Shown here: positions 45,002-55,492 of the stretch, in pieces
How the letters are laid out: each line of letters starts with the position of its first letter
Position numbering within the stretch: position 1 is the first letter of the stretch
DNA from: Tretioscincus oriximinensis
Lineage: Eukaryota > Chordata > Lepidosauria > Squamata > Gymnophthalmidae
Assembly: GCA_022410635.1 (NCBI GenBank)
Contig: JAJVDF010000463.1
Coordinates: 538,152-602,151 of the forward strand
Reading direction: 5' to 3'
Length of the DNA: 64,000 nucleotides
Position numbers and translations under genes: made by a program
Notes under the pieces: generated by a model
Database searches by the model: none
The model's input: only the letters and a program-made list of their open reading frames with translations
Told to the model about the DNA's origin: nothing

Positions 45002-45380
45002 TGACCTCAGGTCTTTGGGGCCTCTTTATCGCACAGGGCTCCAGAGTGGCCCCACATTGCAGCCAGAAGTTGATAAGCCTCTAGCAGGCAACAGCGGGGC
45101 CGTTCAGGGATGGCTGAAGCCTTGGCCTCTCTTGCCCCCACTCCCAGAAGGCAAGCCGCAAAGCATCAAGTTTTCTATTCCCCCCCATCCCTTGACTGGG
45201 CATGTGTAAGCCCCCAGTCCCCCCCCCACGAGCCTTCCTTGTCTGCCTGCCCCCCAGGACAAGCCACCTAGCACCCAGTTGAAGCCTCCCAAAGCCCATT
45301 GGGCAGCAGTGCACTGCCTACACTGGCCAATGCCAAGATGGCCACTCTAGGTGGTACCTTGGTTGCTCCCATTCTAGCTG
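45002..45380. other. GC-rich patch, unassigned
   Basis: Contains C runs at 45181-45187 and 45219-45227 and remains GC-rich to about 45330. It could belong with the neighbouring TIR element. Open frames on both strands have no domain. Confidence 0.35.
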
Positions 45381-45469
45381 ACTATTCTAACAAAAGGACA
45401 GTGACCCAGGTCAAAAGAAGACAAACCAAAAGAAGAGGAAGAGCAACCAGAAGATGAGGAAGAGGATGT

Positions 45470-45725
45470 GGGGAAGAGGAAGGGGAAGGGGAAGGGGAAG
45501 GGGAAGGGGAGGGGGAAGAAGAAGAAGAAGAAGAAGAAGAAGAAGAAGAAGAAGAAGAAGAAGAAGAAGAAGAAGAAGAAGAAGAAGAAGAAGAAGAAGA
45601 AGAAGAAGAAGAAGAAGAAGAAGAAGAAGAAGAAGAAGAAGAAGGAGGAGGAAAGGGAGAAAAGGAGGAAGAGGAAGAAGAAAAAGAAGAGGACAAAGAA
45701 GAGGAGGAAAAGAAATGAGGAAAAA
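45470..45725 (+). repeat. Polypurine array: (GGGGAA)n then (GAA)n
   Basis: GGGGAA units at about 45478-45515, followed by roughly 40 GAA units at 45517-45643 and imperfect GAGGAAAAG purines to 45725. The whole stretch is almost pure purine on one strand and could form triplex DNA. The poly-K, poly-R and poly-S frames are artefacts. Confidence 0.95.
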
Positions 45726-45759
45726 GAAGAACTGACGCAGGACCCATTCTCACTGGATC

Positions 45760-46830
45760 GATAAGTCAGCGGGCTTAATTCTGCTAGTTCTTATATAAAG
45801 GGCATATGAATTAAATTGATTTTTAAAAACCTTTTTTATTTTTTCTAATATGTAATATTGCTAAATATTGAAAATTATATTCCGTGAAAATGGTGACTCA
45901 TTATTCTGTCCCACTTTGACAGTTTTCATATATTCACATGTGGCTACAAGAAATAAAATAATAATAATTTGTACTAAGAAAAATGAGGCTGTTATCCTAA
46001 CCATATTAAAACAAAGTGGAAACTGAGTTACAATACTATGCAAGGAATTTGCATATATACCTGAAAAACACCTTATGAATTTTGAAGAAACAGAAATTTA
46101 ATGGTACATGATTGTACCCTTGCATGGGATTTCCTGTAACATATCGTCGCACTTTAAGATAGAGTGCAGAAATGCAAATAATTACCATAAATAAATAAAC
46201 CCCGCTAATAGCAAGAAGGTAGGTTCTTCCAAGGCACAGACAATATATGCGGTGACAGATTGATATTTGATGGGCTGGTGATAGCTTCATTGTCAGGAGA
46301 CTGCTTTTATAGCATCAGTCTGTAACTTTAAAACTTCACTCGAAGAAAAATTACATCTAGGAAAGCAGCAGCAGGCATAGCCTAAGGCATAATCTGCCAA
46401 TAACAAAGTCCCCAGAAAACTGATTTGTGGCTTCTGATCGCCTGCTCCTAAGAGCCTTCACTATTGACTAATTTTGGTTCATCTGGATGTAGATCTATCT
46501 TCGCTAACAAGAAAGCACTCGAGGTCTTCATTTAGCCATTGAGTTGGCCCTCTTGGGAGGTGTGTGCAGCTGTCTTTACCTTCTTCCCAATCGACACATC
46601 AAAAGCCATGGAATACATTTTCATTTTCAAAAATGCAAACGGCCAGCAAGATAAACTGGCCAAAATAGTCTTGAAAAGGGGTGAATTATTACAGCTCTGT
46701 GCCAGATGCAAAAGATAAATCAGTTGGGCGACCATGTAGAATTTGTTTTTATATATAAATCCAGGACAGATATAAGAGAATCCATTTGTACTCTGGACAA
46801 GCAAATCATTTTGTGGCAACTATGAAGGAT
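45760..46830. other. Repeat-free stretch; candidate conserved non-coding DNA
   Basis: 46030-46330 and 46500-46760 show no transposon texture, few homopolymers and motifs such as GAGTGCAGAAATGCAAATAA (an octamer-like ATGCAAAT) and GCCAGCAAGATAAACTGGCC (a short imperfect palindrome). I suggest regulatory constraint, from texture only. Confidence 0.3.
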
Positions 46831-46837
46831 TAAATCA

Positions 46838-46838
46838 T

Positions 46839-46888
<50 letters not shown>

Positions 46889-46895
46889 CGTGTGT
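46838..46895 (+). repeat. (GT)n microsatellite
   Basis: About 24 GT units with two GC interruptions near the right edge. Confidence 0.95.
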
Positions 46896-47087
46896 TTTAC
46901 TGCATACAAAGAATTGAACAGCTAATTTCATCCTTTTGCTCAGATTGTAAAGACAGGAGCCTTCTAGTTTGAGAAAAGATTGGAATATATTTTTGTATTT
47001 ATGAAAAAAAAACCCCAGTTTTTCCACCGTATACTTATTTAAAAATGATTAAATTCTAAAGGCTAAAATTCATCACTGATGATTAGA

Positions 47088-47575
47088 AAATAAGAACAAA
47101 AGAAGAGCCATATTGGATCGGGTCACAGCCCATCTAGTCCAGCATTCTGTGTCACACAGAGGCCCACCAGATGCACCTGGGCAGTCCAAACAGAGGAAAG
47201 CAAAATATGCACCTGTTCATGACTCCCTGCAAATGGAATTTCAGGAGTNCTGCCTGTTACTCCATCCTGGAGCCAGTTTGATGTAGTGGTTAGAGTGCAG
47301 AACTCTTGTCTGGTAGTCTCCCGGTTCGATTCCCCACTCCTCCATGAAGCCAGCTGGGTTACCTTGGGCCAGTCACAGTGCTCTGAACTCTCTCATCCCA
47401 CCTACTCCACAGGGTGTCTGTTGTGGAGAAAGCAACAAAAGCTATGTGCNCCACCCTATGGTAGGTTGCCCTGAGACCTTCAGGTATAGGGCGGGATATA
47501 AATACAAATAAATAAATAAAATAAATAAATAATAAATCTTGGAGGCAATATCCAGACATNCATCATATCTTACTA
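47088..47575 (-). mobile_element. CR1 3' end split by a SINE
   Basis: 47088-47270 holds AATAAGAACAAAAGAAGAGC, CACAGCCCATCTAGTCCAGC and CTGCCTGTTACTCCATCCTG. The CR1 resumes at 47537 with CTTGGAGGCAATATCCAGAC after the inserted SINE. In uninterrupted CR1 copies (59440-59475) these two parts are contiguous. Confidence 0.85.
47271..47536 (+). mobile_element. Sauria-type SINE (family A) nested in CR1
   Basis: GGAGCCAGTTTGATGTAGTG head, a perfect pol III B-box GGTTCGATTCC, CTCCATGAAGCCAGCTGGGT and TGCCCTGAGACCTTC, with an AAATA-rich tail to 47536. A CTTGGA/CCTGGA repeat at both junctions may be the target duplication. It is younger than the CR1 it interrupts and is one of the best-kept SINE copies here. 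Confidence 0.9.
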
Positions 47576-48244
47576 ATTCATATTGCGGTGATCTTCACTC
47601 CAGGTGATGTAAGGGTACCAGAAACCTGTCTGATGTGTGTGTGTGTGTGGCTATGGACCCATGTGACCCACTAGGACACAGCCATGGATTGGNTCAAATT
47701 TTTTTTTTTGGTTACATTTTTATTATTTTTGCACAAAAAGAGATAAATGCATACAAAAAGAAAGTGATGCATACACAGTAATAAATACATACACAACAAT
47801 AAGGGATACATACACAACAATAAACCCTATCCCCCCACCCCAGGAGACCATTTGAATATGTCACAGCAATAATTACAGTAAAAATCTTTGATCATAACAC
47901 ATAGCAACGGTATGGGACAATATAACACTTCTATTTGAGTTAACACCAAAGGCTATTAACTTTTGCCAATTGGGTCAAATTGAGGGAGGCTGTCACTATG
48001 CACTCTGAGGCAATGGAGGACATCAATGCCCACCCGAGGCTGACAGCAGCTGGTAAGTCTTCACACTTGCTTGCTGCTTCACAGGCAGGCCGCTACTGCA
48101 ATTGTTGAGCGAAAGTGTAACCCACGCCCTCATTTGTGTGGGCTTTACACTAATTTACTTTAAGAGCTTGCATTTTCTTCTCAATTCCATTATTCTTGGT
48201 GAAACAGACTGGTAGCAGTCCTGTTCATCACGTAATATTAATTT
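47576..48244. other. No recognisable gene
   Basis: Contains a short (GT)n at 47634-47649 and an A-rich tract of the form ACATACACAACAATAA at 47735-47825. The latter resembles the poly(A)-rich end of a retroelement, but no family is recognisable. Confidence 0.4.
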
Positions 48245-48478
48245 AGTATCTGCTGTGATGGTAGAGTGTCAGATTCTTAACTGGAAATCTCCTCGATTCT
48301 GTGCTCCTCCACAAAACTCAGCTGTGTGACCTTGGGCTAGTCGCAGTTCTCCAGGGCTCTCTCATTCCTATCTACTTTGCAAAGTGTCTGTTGTGAAGAG
48401 AAGAATGAAAGGTTATCTAAACTGCTTTGATTCATTTTGAATTAAGCGGGGTGTAAAATCTGATTATTATTCTTCATC
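48245..48478 (+). mobile_element. Sauria-type SINE (family A body, TTC tail), diverged
   Basis: GTGATGGTAGAGTGTCAGAT, TGTGCTCCTCCACAAAACTC, TTGGGCTAGTCGCAG, GTCTGTTGTGAAGAGAAG, then ACTGCTTTGATTCATTTTGA, AAGCGGGGTGTAAAATCTGA and a TTATTATTCTTC tail. Confidence 0.75.
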
Positions 48479-49110
48479 ATCTGTCACATAATGAAAAGAC
48501 CCTGAAGCTGGGAAAGACTGAAAGTAAAAGGATAGAAGGACAGCTAAGGATGAGGTAGATAGTATTATAGAGGCGACCATCAAGAGTTTTATAAGACACC
48601 AAGAGGTATTGGAGGGTGTAGTATCTTTGCACACTATGATTCATGGTTCTCCAATTTGAAATAACATAGACTGAACAGCCATCACATGCCACCTTAGTTA
48701 TGCACAGGGAAAATGAATTTCTATTACAATTAACATGTGATTAAGACTAGATGCAGATAACCAGAGTTATCAGGAATAACTCTGTGAGAATAAAGGATAC
48801 GACACTTTTCCTGATTTGTCTAAAAATTATGTCCTCACTTTCATGCCTCTACCCTCTATTCCCTGACCACTAAACACTGCAAACAATACATATCTGAATC
48901 CAATGCTGGCTGGAACGGTCTTCATAGCAAATAAAATAATATATAGGCATTCCAAAATAGCCTTTAGTTGGAGCTTCAAGGGTGACTAATATAAGAATTG
49001 AGGAAGATTTTTTTTNAAAAAAANTAGATTCTATCTCAGCAAATGATATGCCATCATAATAGACTTTAAGAATGCTATAATAACAATCCCACATTTCTTG
49101 TTTATCTCTT
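48479..49110. other. No recognisable feature
   Basis: Unique-looking AT-rich sequence with two Ns near 49020. Confidence 0.4.
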
Positions 49111-49114
49111 GTGA

Positions 49115-49262
49115 ATATGGTACTGTCCTCACTGAGCCTTACTGTGGGCTATATTTTGGAGTAGGAGGTTGCCACCTAGATGCTGGTGTAGACAAGGGCA
49201 TGTGAATGGCCAAGATCTGTCCCAAGACAGAACCCAGAAGAAGGTTCTGTGGGGACAGAGCT
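49115..49262. mobile_element. Foldback MITE family 2, copy
   Basis: ACTGTCCTCACTGAGCCTTA on the left is mirrored by the right end (CTGTCCCCACAGAACC on the other strand). The centre has GCCACCTAGATGCTGGTGTA and its inverse GCATGTGAATGGCCAAGATC. Slightly shorter than the other copies. Confidence 0.7.
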
Positions 49263-49384
49263 TCAGTAGCCTCAATAGAGTTATTTGTTATGATGGTTTT
49301 CTTTATAAATATTCCTTTTAAAATTTCTGAAGGAAGTCCAATTGCTTTTTACAAATAATGTCAAACAATGGTGTCCAAATATTT

Positions 49385-50000
49385 GATAACAATAAGAACA
49401 TAAGGAACCATGTGAAATCAGGCCACAGTCCCTCATTCTGTATCATACAGGGGCCCACCAATTGTACTTGGACATTTTTAAGCAGAAGAAGGTACAACTT
49501 CCACTTGCTCTTAACTCCCTCCAAAAGGAAATCTGACCATCACTTCAACACAAAGGCAAGGACTCCATGAATTGGAACCAAGTTAGTGTAATGTTCAGAG
49601 TGTTGTAATCTCCTGGTTTGATTCCACATTCTTCTGTGAAGCCAGCTTGTGATCTTGGGCCAGTCACAGTTCTTTAGAACTCTCTCAGCTCCACCTACTT
49701 CACAGAGTCACTGTTGTGGAGAAAGCAACAAAAGGTATATGAGCCTCCCTTTGGTGAAAGGGGCATTATATATAAATGTTACTATAATTATTATGAATTT
49801 GTCCATTCTGTTTTATCCAGTATGATAGAGGTCATGGCATCTTTTTTGAAGTACCCTCTGAGTGAAAAAAAAANACTTCCTTTTGTTCATCCTAATTCTC
49901 CTACTTATCAGCTTTAAGTCATACTCTTCGATCCTTGTGTTGTGGGATACGGAAAATGTTCAGCCCTGCTCACATTGTACATTCTAGGAGTTATTTTGTA
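49385..50000 (-). mobile_element. CR1 3' region split by a SINE
   Basis: 49385-49570 is the 3' UTR side: AATAAGAACATAAGGAACCA, GGGGCCCACCAATTGTACTT and CTCTTAACTCCCTCCAAAAG. 49830-50000 is the reverse transcriptase C-terminal side: CCTCTGAGTGAAAAA, TTCATCCTAATTCTCC and TTATCAGCTTTAAGTCATAC, matching 59595-59660. A SINE separates them. Confidence 0.75.
49575..49790 (+). mobile_element. Sauria-type SINE (family A) nested in CR1
   Basis: GGAACCAAGTTAGTGTAATG head, GAAGCCAGCTTGTGATCTTG, CTCTCAGCTCCACCTACTTC and GTTGTGGAGAAAGCAACAAA body. The tail GGGGCATTATATATAAATG is decayed. Confidence 0.8.
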
Positions 50001-50102
50001 CACTTAAAAGCAAATAAATGCTTTGACATCTATTGACCCATACTATGCTGAGACCAGATTGTGATATACTTTTTATTTATTATAGAGTTTATAATAGTCT
50101 TA

Positions 50103-50150
50103 AAGAAAGAAAGAAAGGAAGAAAGAAAGAATGAAAGAAAGAAAGAAAAT
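50103..50150 (+). repeat. (GAAA)n microsatellite
   Basis: About 11 imperfect GAAA units with GGAA and GAAT variants. Confidence 0.9.
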
Positions 50151-51835
50151 GGAAATATGGATAAGAGGGAATTGGAGTTCATAGTACACAGGACTATGGT
50201 GGACAGGTTATGTCAAGCAAGTTAAGAAGCAGGAAAGGCAACATGAATCTCTCCAAATCTTTTTTCTTTGTAACATGAAGGTATTACCAGCACTTTCAAT
50301 GAACCATAAGAACCATAAAGATTGTTGGTATTTTAATGGGTGCCATAGCTGATGAAACCTGAAAGTGTTACCTCATGTATTGTTTCTGAAAAATGAGCAG
50401 GCATGAATAATAGTAACTCAAAACAAAACCCTATTAATCAAAACTGCCCTGCCGCTCTGCGGTAGGCCTCTTACCTCACTCTTCTGTGGTCAAAGGAATT
50501 ATAGGTCATTGATTCAATCTTCCCCATATGTGGGACATATTGCCACCGTTTNGCAGACAGCCTACTCAACCTAGTTCCCCTTGAAGAATGTACCCAAATC
50601 ACATAAAGAGATTACAGTACAACTTACTATAATGCACCACAGACTTCAGTGGGTCAGCAGGAACAACCCATTTGCCAAATGGGAATATTGCACAAATATC
50701 ATAATCTCCAAATGAAGTTATTGACTGAAATACTGTTTCAATGTGAAGGGGGTGAAATCATTTTTTTCTCCCTATCCTTTGCTGACACATAGCTCCATAC
50801 TAAAACCCATTTTCCTCCTTATCTTCACCATTTCCCCCCCAAAATATNATTCAACTAAATAATCAAGGATTCCTCTGTTATCTTTTACCTCAAGAGAATA
50901 ACAGCAAAAGGCGGGACAATTCCGTCTTTGGTGCATAAACTCTGTCTTACACTTTGCTAACATTATAGGCAGATTTCATGGTCACAGCAAAACAAAACAC
51001 CCCAAATGGAGCAGTTATTAATTCAATAAATCCAGCTGCTCTCAAAAGCCCCTGGGCAAAGGCAAGAGTTAAAAGCAGCTGTTCATTGACGACATGTGTG
51101 ACATGGCCAGGGTAAGGTAGCTGCTATAGCACATCATTCACCACTTTTAAGGCTGACTGCACTCAATTTCTTAGACAATCTACACACCATTTTCAGTTCT
51201 GTACCTCTATAATTTATCACAACAGTACCTCAAGCATACAGATCGAGGTGAGTGGGTGGGTGAGGGGAAATGAAAGCAATTTACAGTATCAAGATGAAAG
51301 AAGGTGGACACAGAGAGAAGACCTACTATGTAAATCATATCCACAACTTCAAGGAATGTTGACATAATATTCTGGAATTAATTTTTCCAGCATTCCTATG
51401 CAGGTCATAGAAAGGTAAATCTACTTATTCCTCTCCCCCTACCCTTGACTCTAGACCCTATATCTGGAGTTGTTTATCAATATGTTAAAGAGGAAATTGA
51501 TTTTACCTCCCCTTTTTTCTCAGGCAGACAATGGAAACCTTATGTACAAATCCTGCAGTTAAAAACAGAAACATGTTTTCCAGGGTAAACATCGTTGAAC
51601 AATCTGCACAGATGCCATGCAGTGAAATGTGTGGAGAAGTTTCCTTGTCTAGTCTGCTTGAAGAACAGATGAAATGCTGTCAGTGAAGAAAAACCTGATG
51701 AGCTTCTGTGAAAATGAAATACTTTATGGAGTTTCATGCTCTTTGTGGCCAGCCCACAAATGGAAAAGAAAAATGAAAGTAGCTATGTCTGAGCAGCACC
51801 ACATACAAAAAGGAGATCACAGACTAAACATGAGT
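50151..51835. other. Unique-looking DNA; candidate conserved patch
   Basis: No repeat family recognised. 50990-51230 is repeat-free with balanced composition (for example GCAGTTATTAATTCAATAAA and ATGTGTGACATGGCCAGGG). Possibly constrained, by texture only. Confidence 0.3.
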
Positions 51836-51839
51836 CAAC

Positions 51840-52540
51840 AGTCTGAAACAGCTGCAAAAAAGACAAACACAATCCTGGGGTGCATTAAGAGAAACATGAA
51901 GTAATTATTCCTCTGTACACTACTTTGGTCATACCACAATTAGAGTACTCTGGGCACCCCAATTCTGGGCACCCCAATTTAAAAAGGATATGGATAAATT
52001 AGAGCAAGTTCTAAGGAGAGTTACAAGAATGGTGAGTGGTATAGAAACCATACCCTATGAGGAACAGTGAAAGAATCTGGGGATCTTAAGTTTGCAAAAA
52101 GGAAGACTGAGAAGAAAGCCGATAGTAGCCTATAAATATCTGAAGGGCTGTCATAAAGCAGAGGAATAAGCTTTGTTCTCTTTGTAAATGTTTTATTGAT
52201 ACATATTTTTTTAACACTATTTACTCAGATACCTGCCCTGGGACTAATGATGAAAGGGGGATATAAGTCACCAAATAAAATAATATCAGCACATGGAAGG
52301 ACTAGATGCAATGGATGTAACTGCAAATGAGATACAGATTAGACATTAGAAAAAAACTTTCGGACAGTTTGTCACAGGAAGTGGTGAGTTCTCTTTCACT
52401 GGAAGTCTTCAAACAGAGACTGGACAATCATCTCTCTGGGACGGTTTAGTGAATCCCGTATTAAGCAGGGGGTTGTGTCCCATGACTCTGGAAGTCCCTT
52501 CCAACTCTATGATTTTATGATTCTAAATCAAAACTCACAT
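51840..52540 (+). mobile_element. CR1 LINE 3' end, archosaur/turtle-like subfamily
   Basis: Sense-strand CR1: ACACAATCCTGGGGTGCATT, AGAGTACTCTGGGCACCC, GAGCAAGTTCTAAGGAGAGT, AGACATTAGAAAAAAACTTT, GTGGTGAGTTCTCTTTCACT, and the terminus CCCTTCCAACTCTATGATTT then TATGATTCT octamers. The octamer differs from the AAGAACAT type of the other CR1 copies here, so it is a distinct subfamily. It is interrupted at 52185-52290 and carries a 16-bp tandem duplication (CTGGGCACCCCAATT) at 51950-51980. Confidence 0.9.
52185..52290 (+). mobile_element. SINE/L2 tail fragment inside CR1
   Basis: ATACCTGCCCTGGGACTAAT, GATATAAGTCACC and AAATAAAATAA match the tail at 28200-28250. It separates two contiguous parts of the surrounding CR1. 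Confidence 0.55.
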
Positions 52541-52657
52541 CAGCAAAAATGCTAAAGAAAGGGAAGTGGAAATGGATGCTCTATTTTAGTTTATATCCCC
52601 CCACACTTAATTATTTTGTGGATAATGTTGATATCACAACTGCCTAAACTTGTCAAT
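52541..52657. other. No recognisable feature
   Basis: Short unique spacer. Confidence 0.4.
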
Positions 52658-52786
52658 AGCTGGGTTGGCTAGAGCTACAGGCTAGTGGAAGGTGCTCACC
52701 CCTCCCCATGTCCGACACAGAACTTTGAAACTCCATCTCCCAGATGAGAGACGGATTCCTTAGCGACTGAGCTGTCCGTGCCTGCA
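52658..52786 (-). mobile_element. tRNA-derived SINE family B, 5' half
   Basis: Reverse complement of the family B head and first body block: TAGCTGGGTTGGCTAGAGCT, GGAAGGTGCTCACCCCTCCC, AACTCCATCTCCCAGATGAG and GACTGAGCTGTCCGTGCCTG. The 3' half and tail are absent. Confidence 0.85.
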
Positions 52787-53234
52787 AAGGCTCCCTTGTT
52801 ACCCAAGAAGACACCACTGTTGCCTTACCTACACTTCTTACGGAAGAAGTATTTTGCCATGAACATGGTGGTTCTCTTTCCTAGAGCAATTGCTGGCATA
52901 GGCATCTTTTGTGCAGGCCGCTTTGTTGTTCTTCAAATGGAGGTCCCAAGGAAAATGGTGACTTTTATTTAAAAATGGAGGTGAGAAACGTACTTTGCCC
53001 AAGATACCTCTACTTTTAAGTAGAGATGTCACCATAATTGATATTTAACGATAAAGTTTAGTATTTCACCTTTGAATTGTGTTACAATATATACACATAC
53101 CTCTTTTTCAAAATGTGTTAAGCACATTTACTATATACATTTAGAAGTCTGATGGAGATGTATATCTTTGTCTAAATTTTTGCTAAAGAAATAATATTCC
53201 TTCCTATATCAGGCACTGTTTTTGTTGTTGTTTT
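52787..53234. other. No recognisable feature
   Basis: Unique-looking. Open frames at 52778-53035 on both strands have no domain. Confidence 0.4.
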
Positions 53235-53715
53235 AATGGACCCATAAGCTTCATGTGGCCTGCTTGTTGCACTANAGTAGCCTGAAGCAGAAGAAGGCAA
53301 AATCTTCTGCTCGTGACTCCTGGAAAATGGTATTTAAAGAATACTGCCTGCTGCTCCATCCCTGAGACAGTATCAAGAGATCCATCCTATTAGCTATTAA
53401 TAACTTTAGCTTCCATGAACTTGTCTAATCCTGACTTAAAGCTACCCAGGCTGTTAGCTGTCACCACCTCTTCTGGAAGTAAATACCACAGATCTCTGGG
53501 GGAAAAATACTTTCCCTTCTCTGTCCTAACTCTTCTTCCCATCAGTTTCAAGGAATGCCCCGCCCCCTCTTCCCATTCTGTATGTGATTTGTTAAATATC
53601 ATTCTGTTAAATATCATTATTCAAGCTTCTCTGGATCTATTTTAATCCCCTCACTGACTTGTCAATATTTGCATCCCCTCCCAGTTTTATGTCATTAACA
53701 AATTGTAGCCACCTC
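53235..53715 (-). mobile_element. CR1 reverse transcriptase C-terminus and 3' UTR
   Basis: Minus-strand frame 53617-53390 reads GHSLKLMGRRVRTEKGKYFS, RDLWYLLPEEVVTANSLGSF and KSGLDKFMEAKVINSY. This is the C-terminal tail of the CR1 ORF2, ending just before the 3' UTR blocks at 53270-53385. The frame is decayed upstream of 53617. Confidence 0.88.
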
Positions 53716-54059
53716 TACACAAGGGTTTCTTATTGTGTTGGTGGTGAAGTCATGTAGGCTCAGCCCCATGTGGTGAAAGACTTTCAGGGCTCTACCTGAA
53801 ATAAACTTCCGTTGCCATAGAATATCTTGGTTTTCAGGCATCAAAGTGAAATGCCTGTGCTCCAAGCCTTCCTTCCCAAATGTACCACACTGTTATGGGA
53901 AGGCAAGATACCATAAGGAGATACCAGCCAGCAAGACTACAGAATTGACTGGCTGACAGGTGCAATATCATCTCTCTGCAACTTCCTCTCACCAGTTGCT
54001 CACAGATTATGGAGGTATGTGCAGATGAGTGAAACCCGCAATTTCAGGTTTTAACTCAG

Positions 54060-54480
54060 CATGCTGGGGAGGGGGGGCTTGATTAGTTTCCTCTCAACTC
54101 CTTCATCCAGATCATCCATAAAAATGTGTGGTACCTAACTCAAGACATTCTTTTAATTGAATGTGTTCTCATTTATGACCGCTCTTTGGCCCTGTCTCTC
54201 CTGTGCCTTATTCTAGGTTATATCCCGAGTCAGAGCTTGGCCATCCACATGCCAGTGTAGGCTATGGCAGACCTCATACTAGCATGTAGATGGCAGAGTT
54301 CTATTCTGAGATAACCCAGAATAAGGCACAGTGGGGACTGGTCCTTGGTTGAGTACAATCATTAAGCTAGCTATGAATCCACTTAATATTTGCTTTGTCA
54401 ATCCCATATTTGATCAGTTTGCAGTAAAAATGGTATGATCCAGGTTTCATTTTGAAATATACAAAAATATTAGAAAAATA
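54060..54480 (-). mobile_element. CR1 reverse transcriptase coding remnant, split by a MITE
   Basis: 54060-54180 (CCTCTCAACTCCTTCATCCA, GATCATCCATAAAAATGTG) and 54355-54480 (CTAGCTATGAATCCACTTAA, TCAATCCCATATTTGATCAG, CAGTTTGCAGTAAAAATGG) read like the antisense of CR1 reverse transcriptase coding DNA. They probably belong to the same insertion as 53235-53715. A family 2 MITE lies between the two parts. Confidence 0.6.
54183..54352. mobile_element. Foldback MITE family 2, best-preserved copy
   Basis: The left half GTGCCTTATTCTAGGTTATA, GAGCTTGGCCATCCACATGC and the right half, whose complement reads GTGCCTTATTCTGGGTTATC and AACTCTGCCATCTACATGC, pair over about 75 bp. Ends are GGCCCTGTC on the left and GGACCAGTCCCCAC on the complement of the right. 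It interrupts CR1. Confidence 0.8.
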
Positions 54481-55015
54481 AGCAACGTCTTCATACGGCT
54501 TTAACTTTTGAGCAACAAAGAAGGGGTTTTGAAACTGAAATCCTATATATGTAATGCCACTGCTGTTAAGTAAAATTTGAGTTTATCTGATTTTAAGCCA
54601 TTGGAGACACCGCTGAACAAAGGCCATTATTAAAGTAACTCTAGTGAAATAGGCCAGAAACTGGCTTGATGTCGTTCACCAACACATTATAATTCTGTGT
54701 TTTGTAACTATTCTATGTTCTTATCCACAGAACTGTCTATAGAGGAAGACTGACTTTATAGAGTGATTCTAGATTATTATGTGTTACTGATATTTACAGT
54801 CAATAGCTAACAACTACATAGTTGTGGCTAACAGTAGTGCTTTCAGACTTTGCTGCCCTATGGTAGAAATGTGATATTAAAAATGACAAGTTTTGTGAGC
54901 TTTTGGCACTGTAGCTTACACCACTAGGCAGGCCAGGAGGTCATTTAGGAATTATATTCCTAATTTGAAAAAAAAATCCATAAATCTCAGTGGGAAGCAA
55001 AACAAACCATTTGTT
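54481..55015. other. No recognisable feature
   Basis: AT-rich, unique-looking. Confidence 0.4.
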
Positions 55016-55019
55016 TCTC

Positions 55020-55165
55020 ATAGGTCCTGTCCCTACTGAGCCTTATTTATATATCAGAATAGAAGTTTGGCATCTACATGCTATTGCAGACTATGGCAGG
55101 CCTACTATAGACTACACTGACATGTGGATGCCCAAAGCCTATACAGAGATATAACCCAGATTTTT
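55020..55165. mobile_element. Foldback MITE family 2, right end decayed
   Basis: TAGGTCCTGTCCCTACTGAG, TGGCATCTACATGCTATTGC, CTACACTGACATGTGGATGC and GAGATATAACCCAGATTTTT. The outer part of the right arm has been lost. Confidence 0.7.
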
Positions 55166-55284
55166 TAAATTATTATTTTAGGGAAAGACCTATTAAGATA
55201 CTTTAAGAAAGGACAAAAGATTTCTTATGATTGGATATTTTAGTTGTTGTTCTTAACCTGGAGGTGTTATAAATAGGCTATGAC

Positions 55285-55400
55285 AAAGTGAATTCCATAG
55301 ACCAATGACCCTCTGGGTGAAAAAATACTTTCTCTTGTCTGTCCTAACTTTTCTGGCATAAGCAATCCCAAGTTATTGACCATGTTTCCACTGGCCACAC
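55285..55400 (-). mobile_element. CR1 coding fragment
   Basis: GAATTCCATAGACCAATGAC, CCTCTGGGTGAAAAAATACT and TTGTCTGTCCTAACTTTTCT form the reverse complement of the same C-terminal CR1 block as at 53450-53540 and 59565-59640. Confidence 0.75.
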
Positions 55401-55492
55401 AAGGCACTGGCAGAAGGTTTCCATTATCATCACATTTATAACCATACCAAGTCCTGGTGACTTATGGGAATCATATTCTCATTTTACAAATA

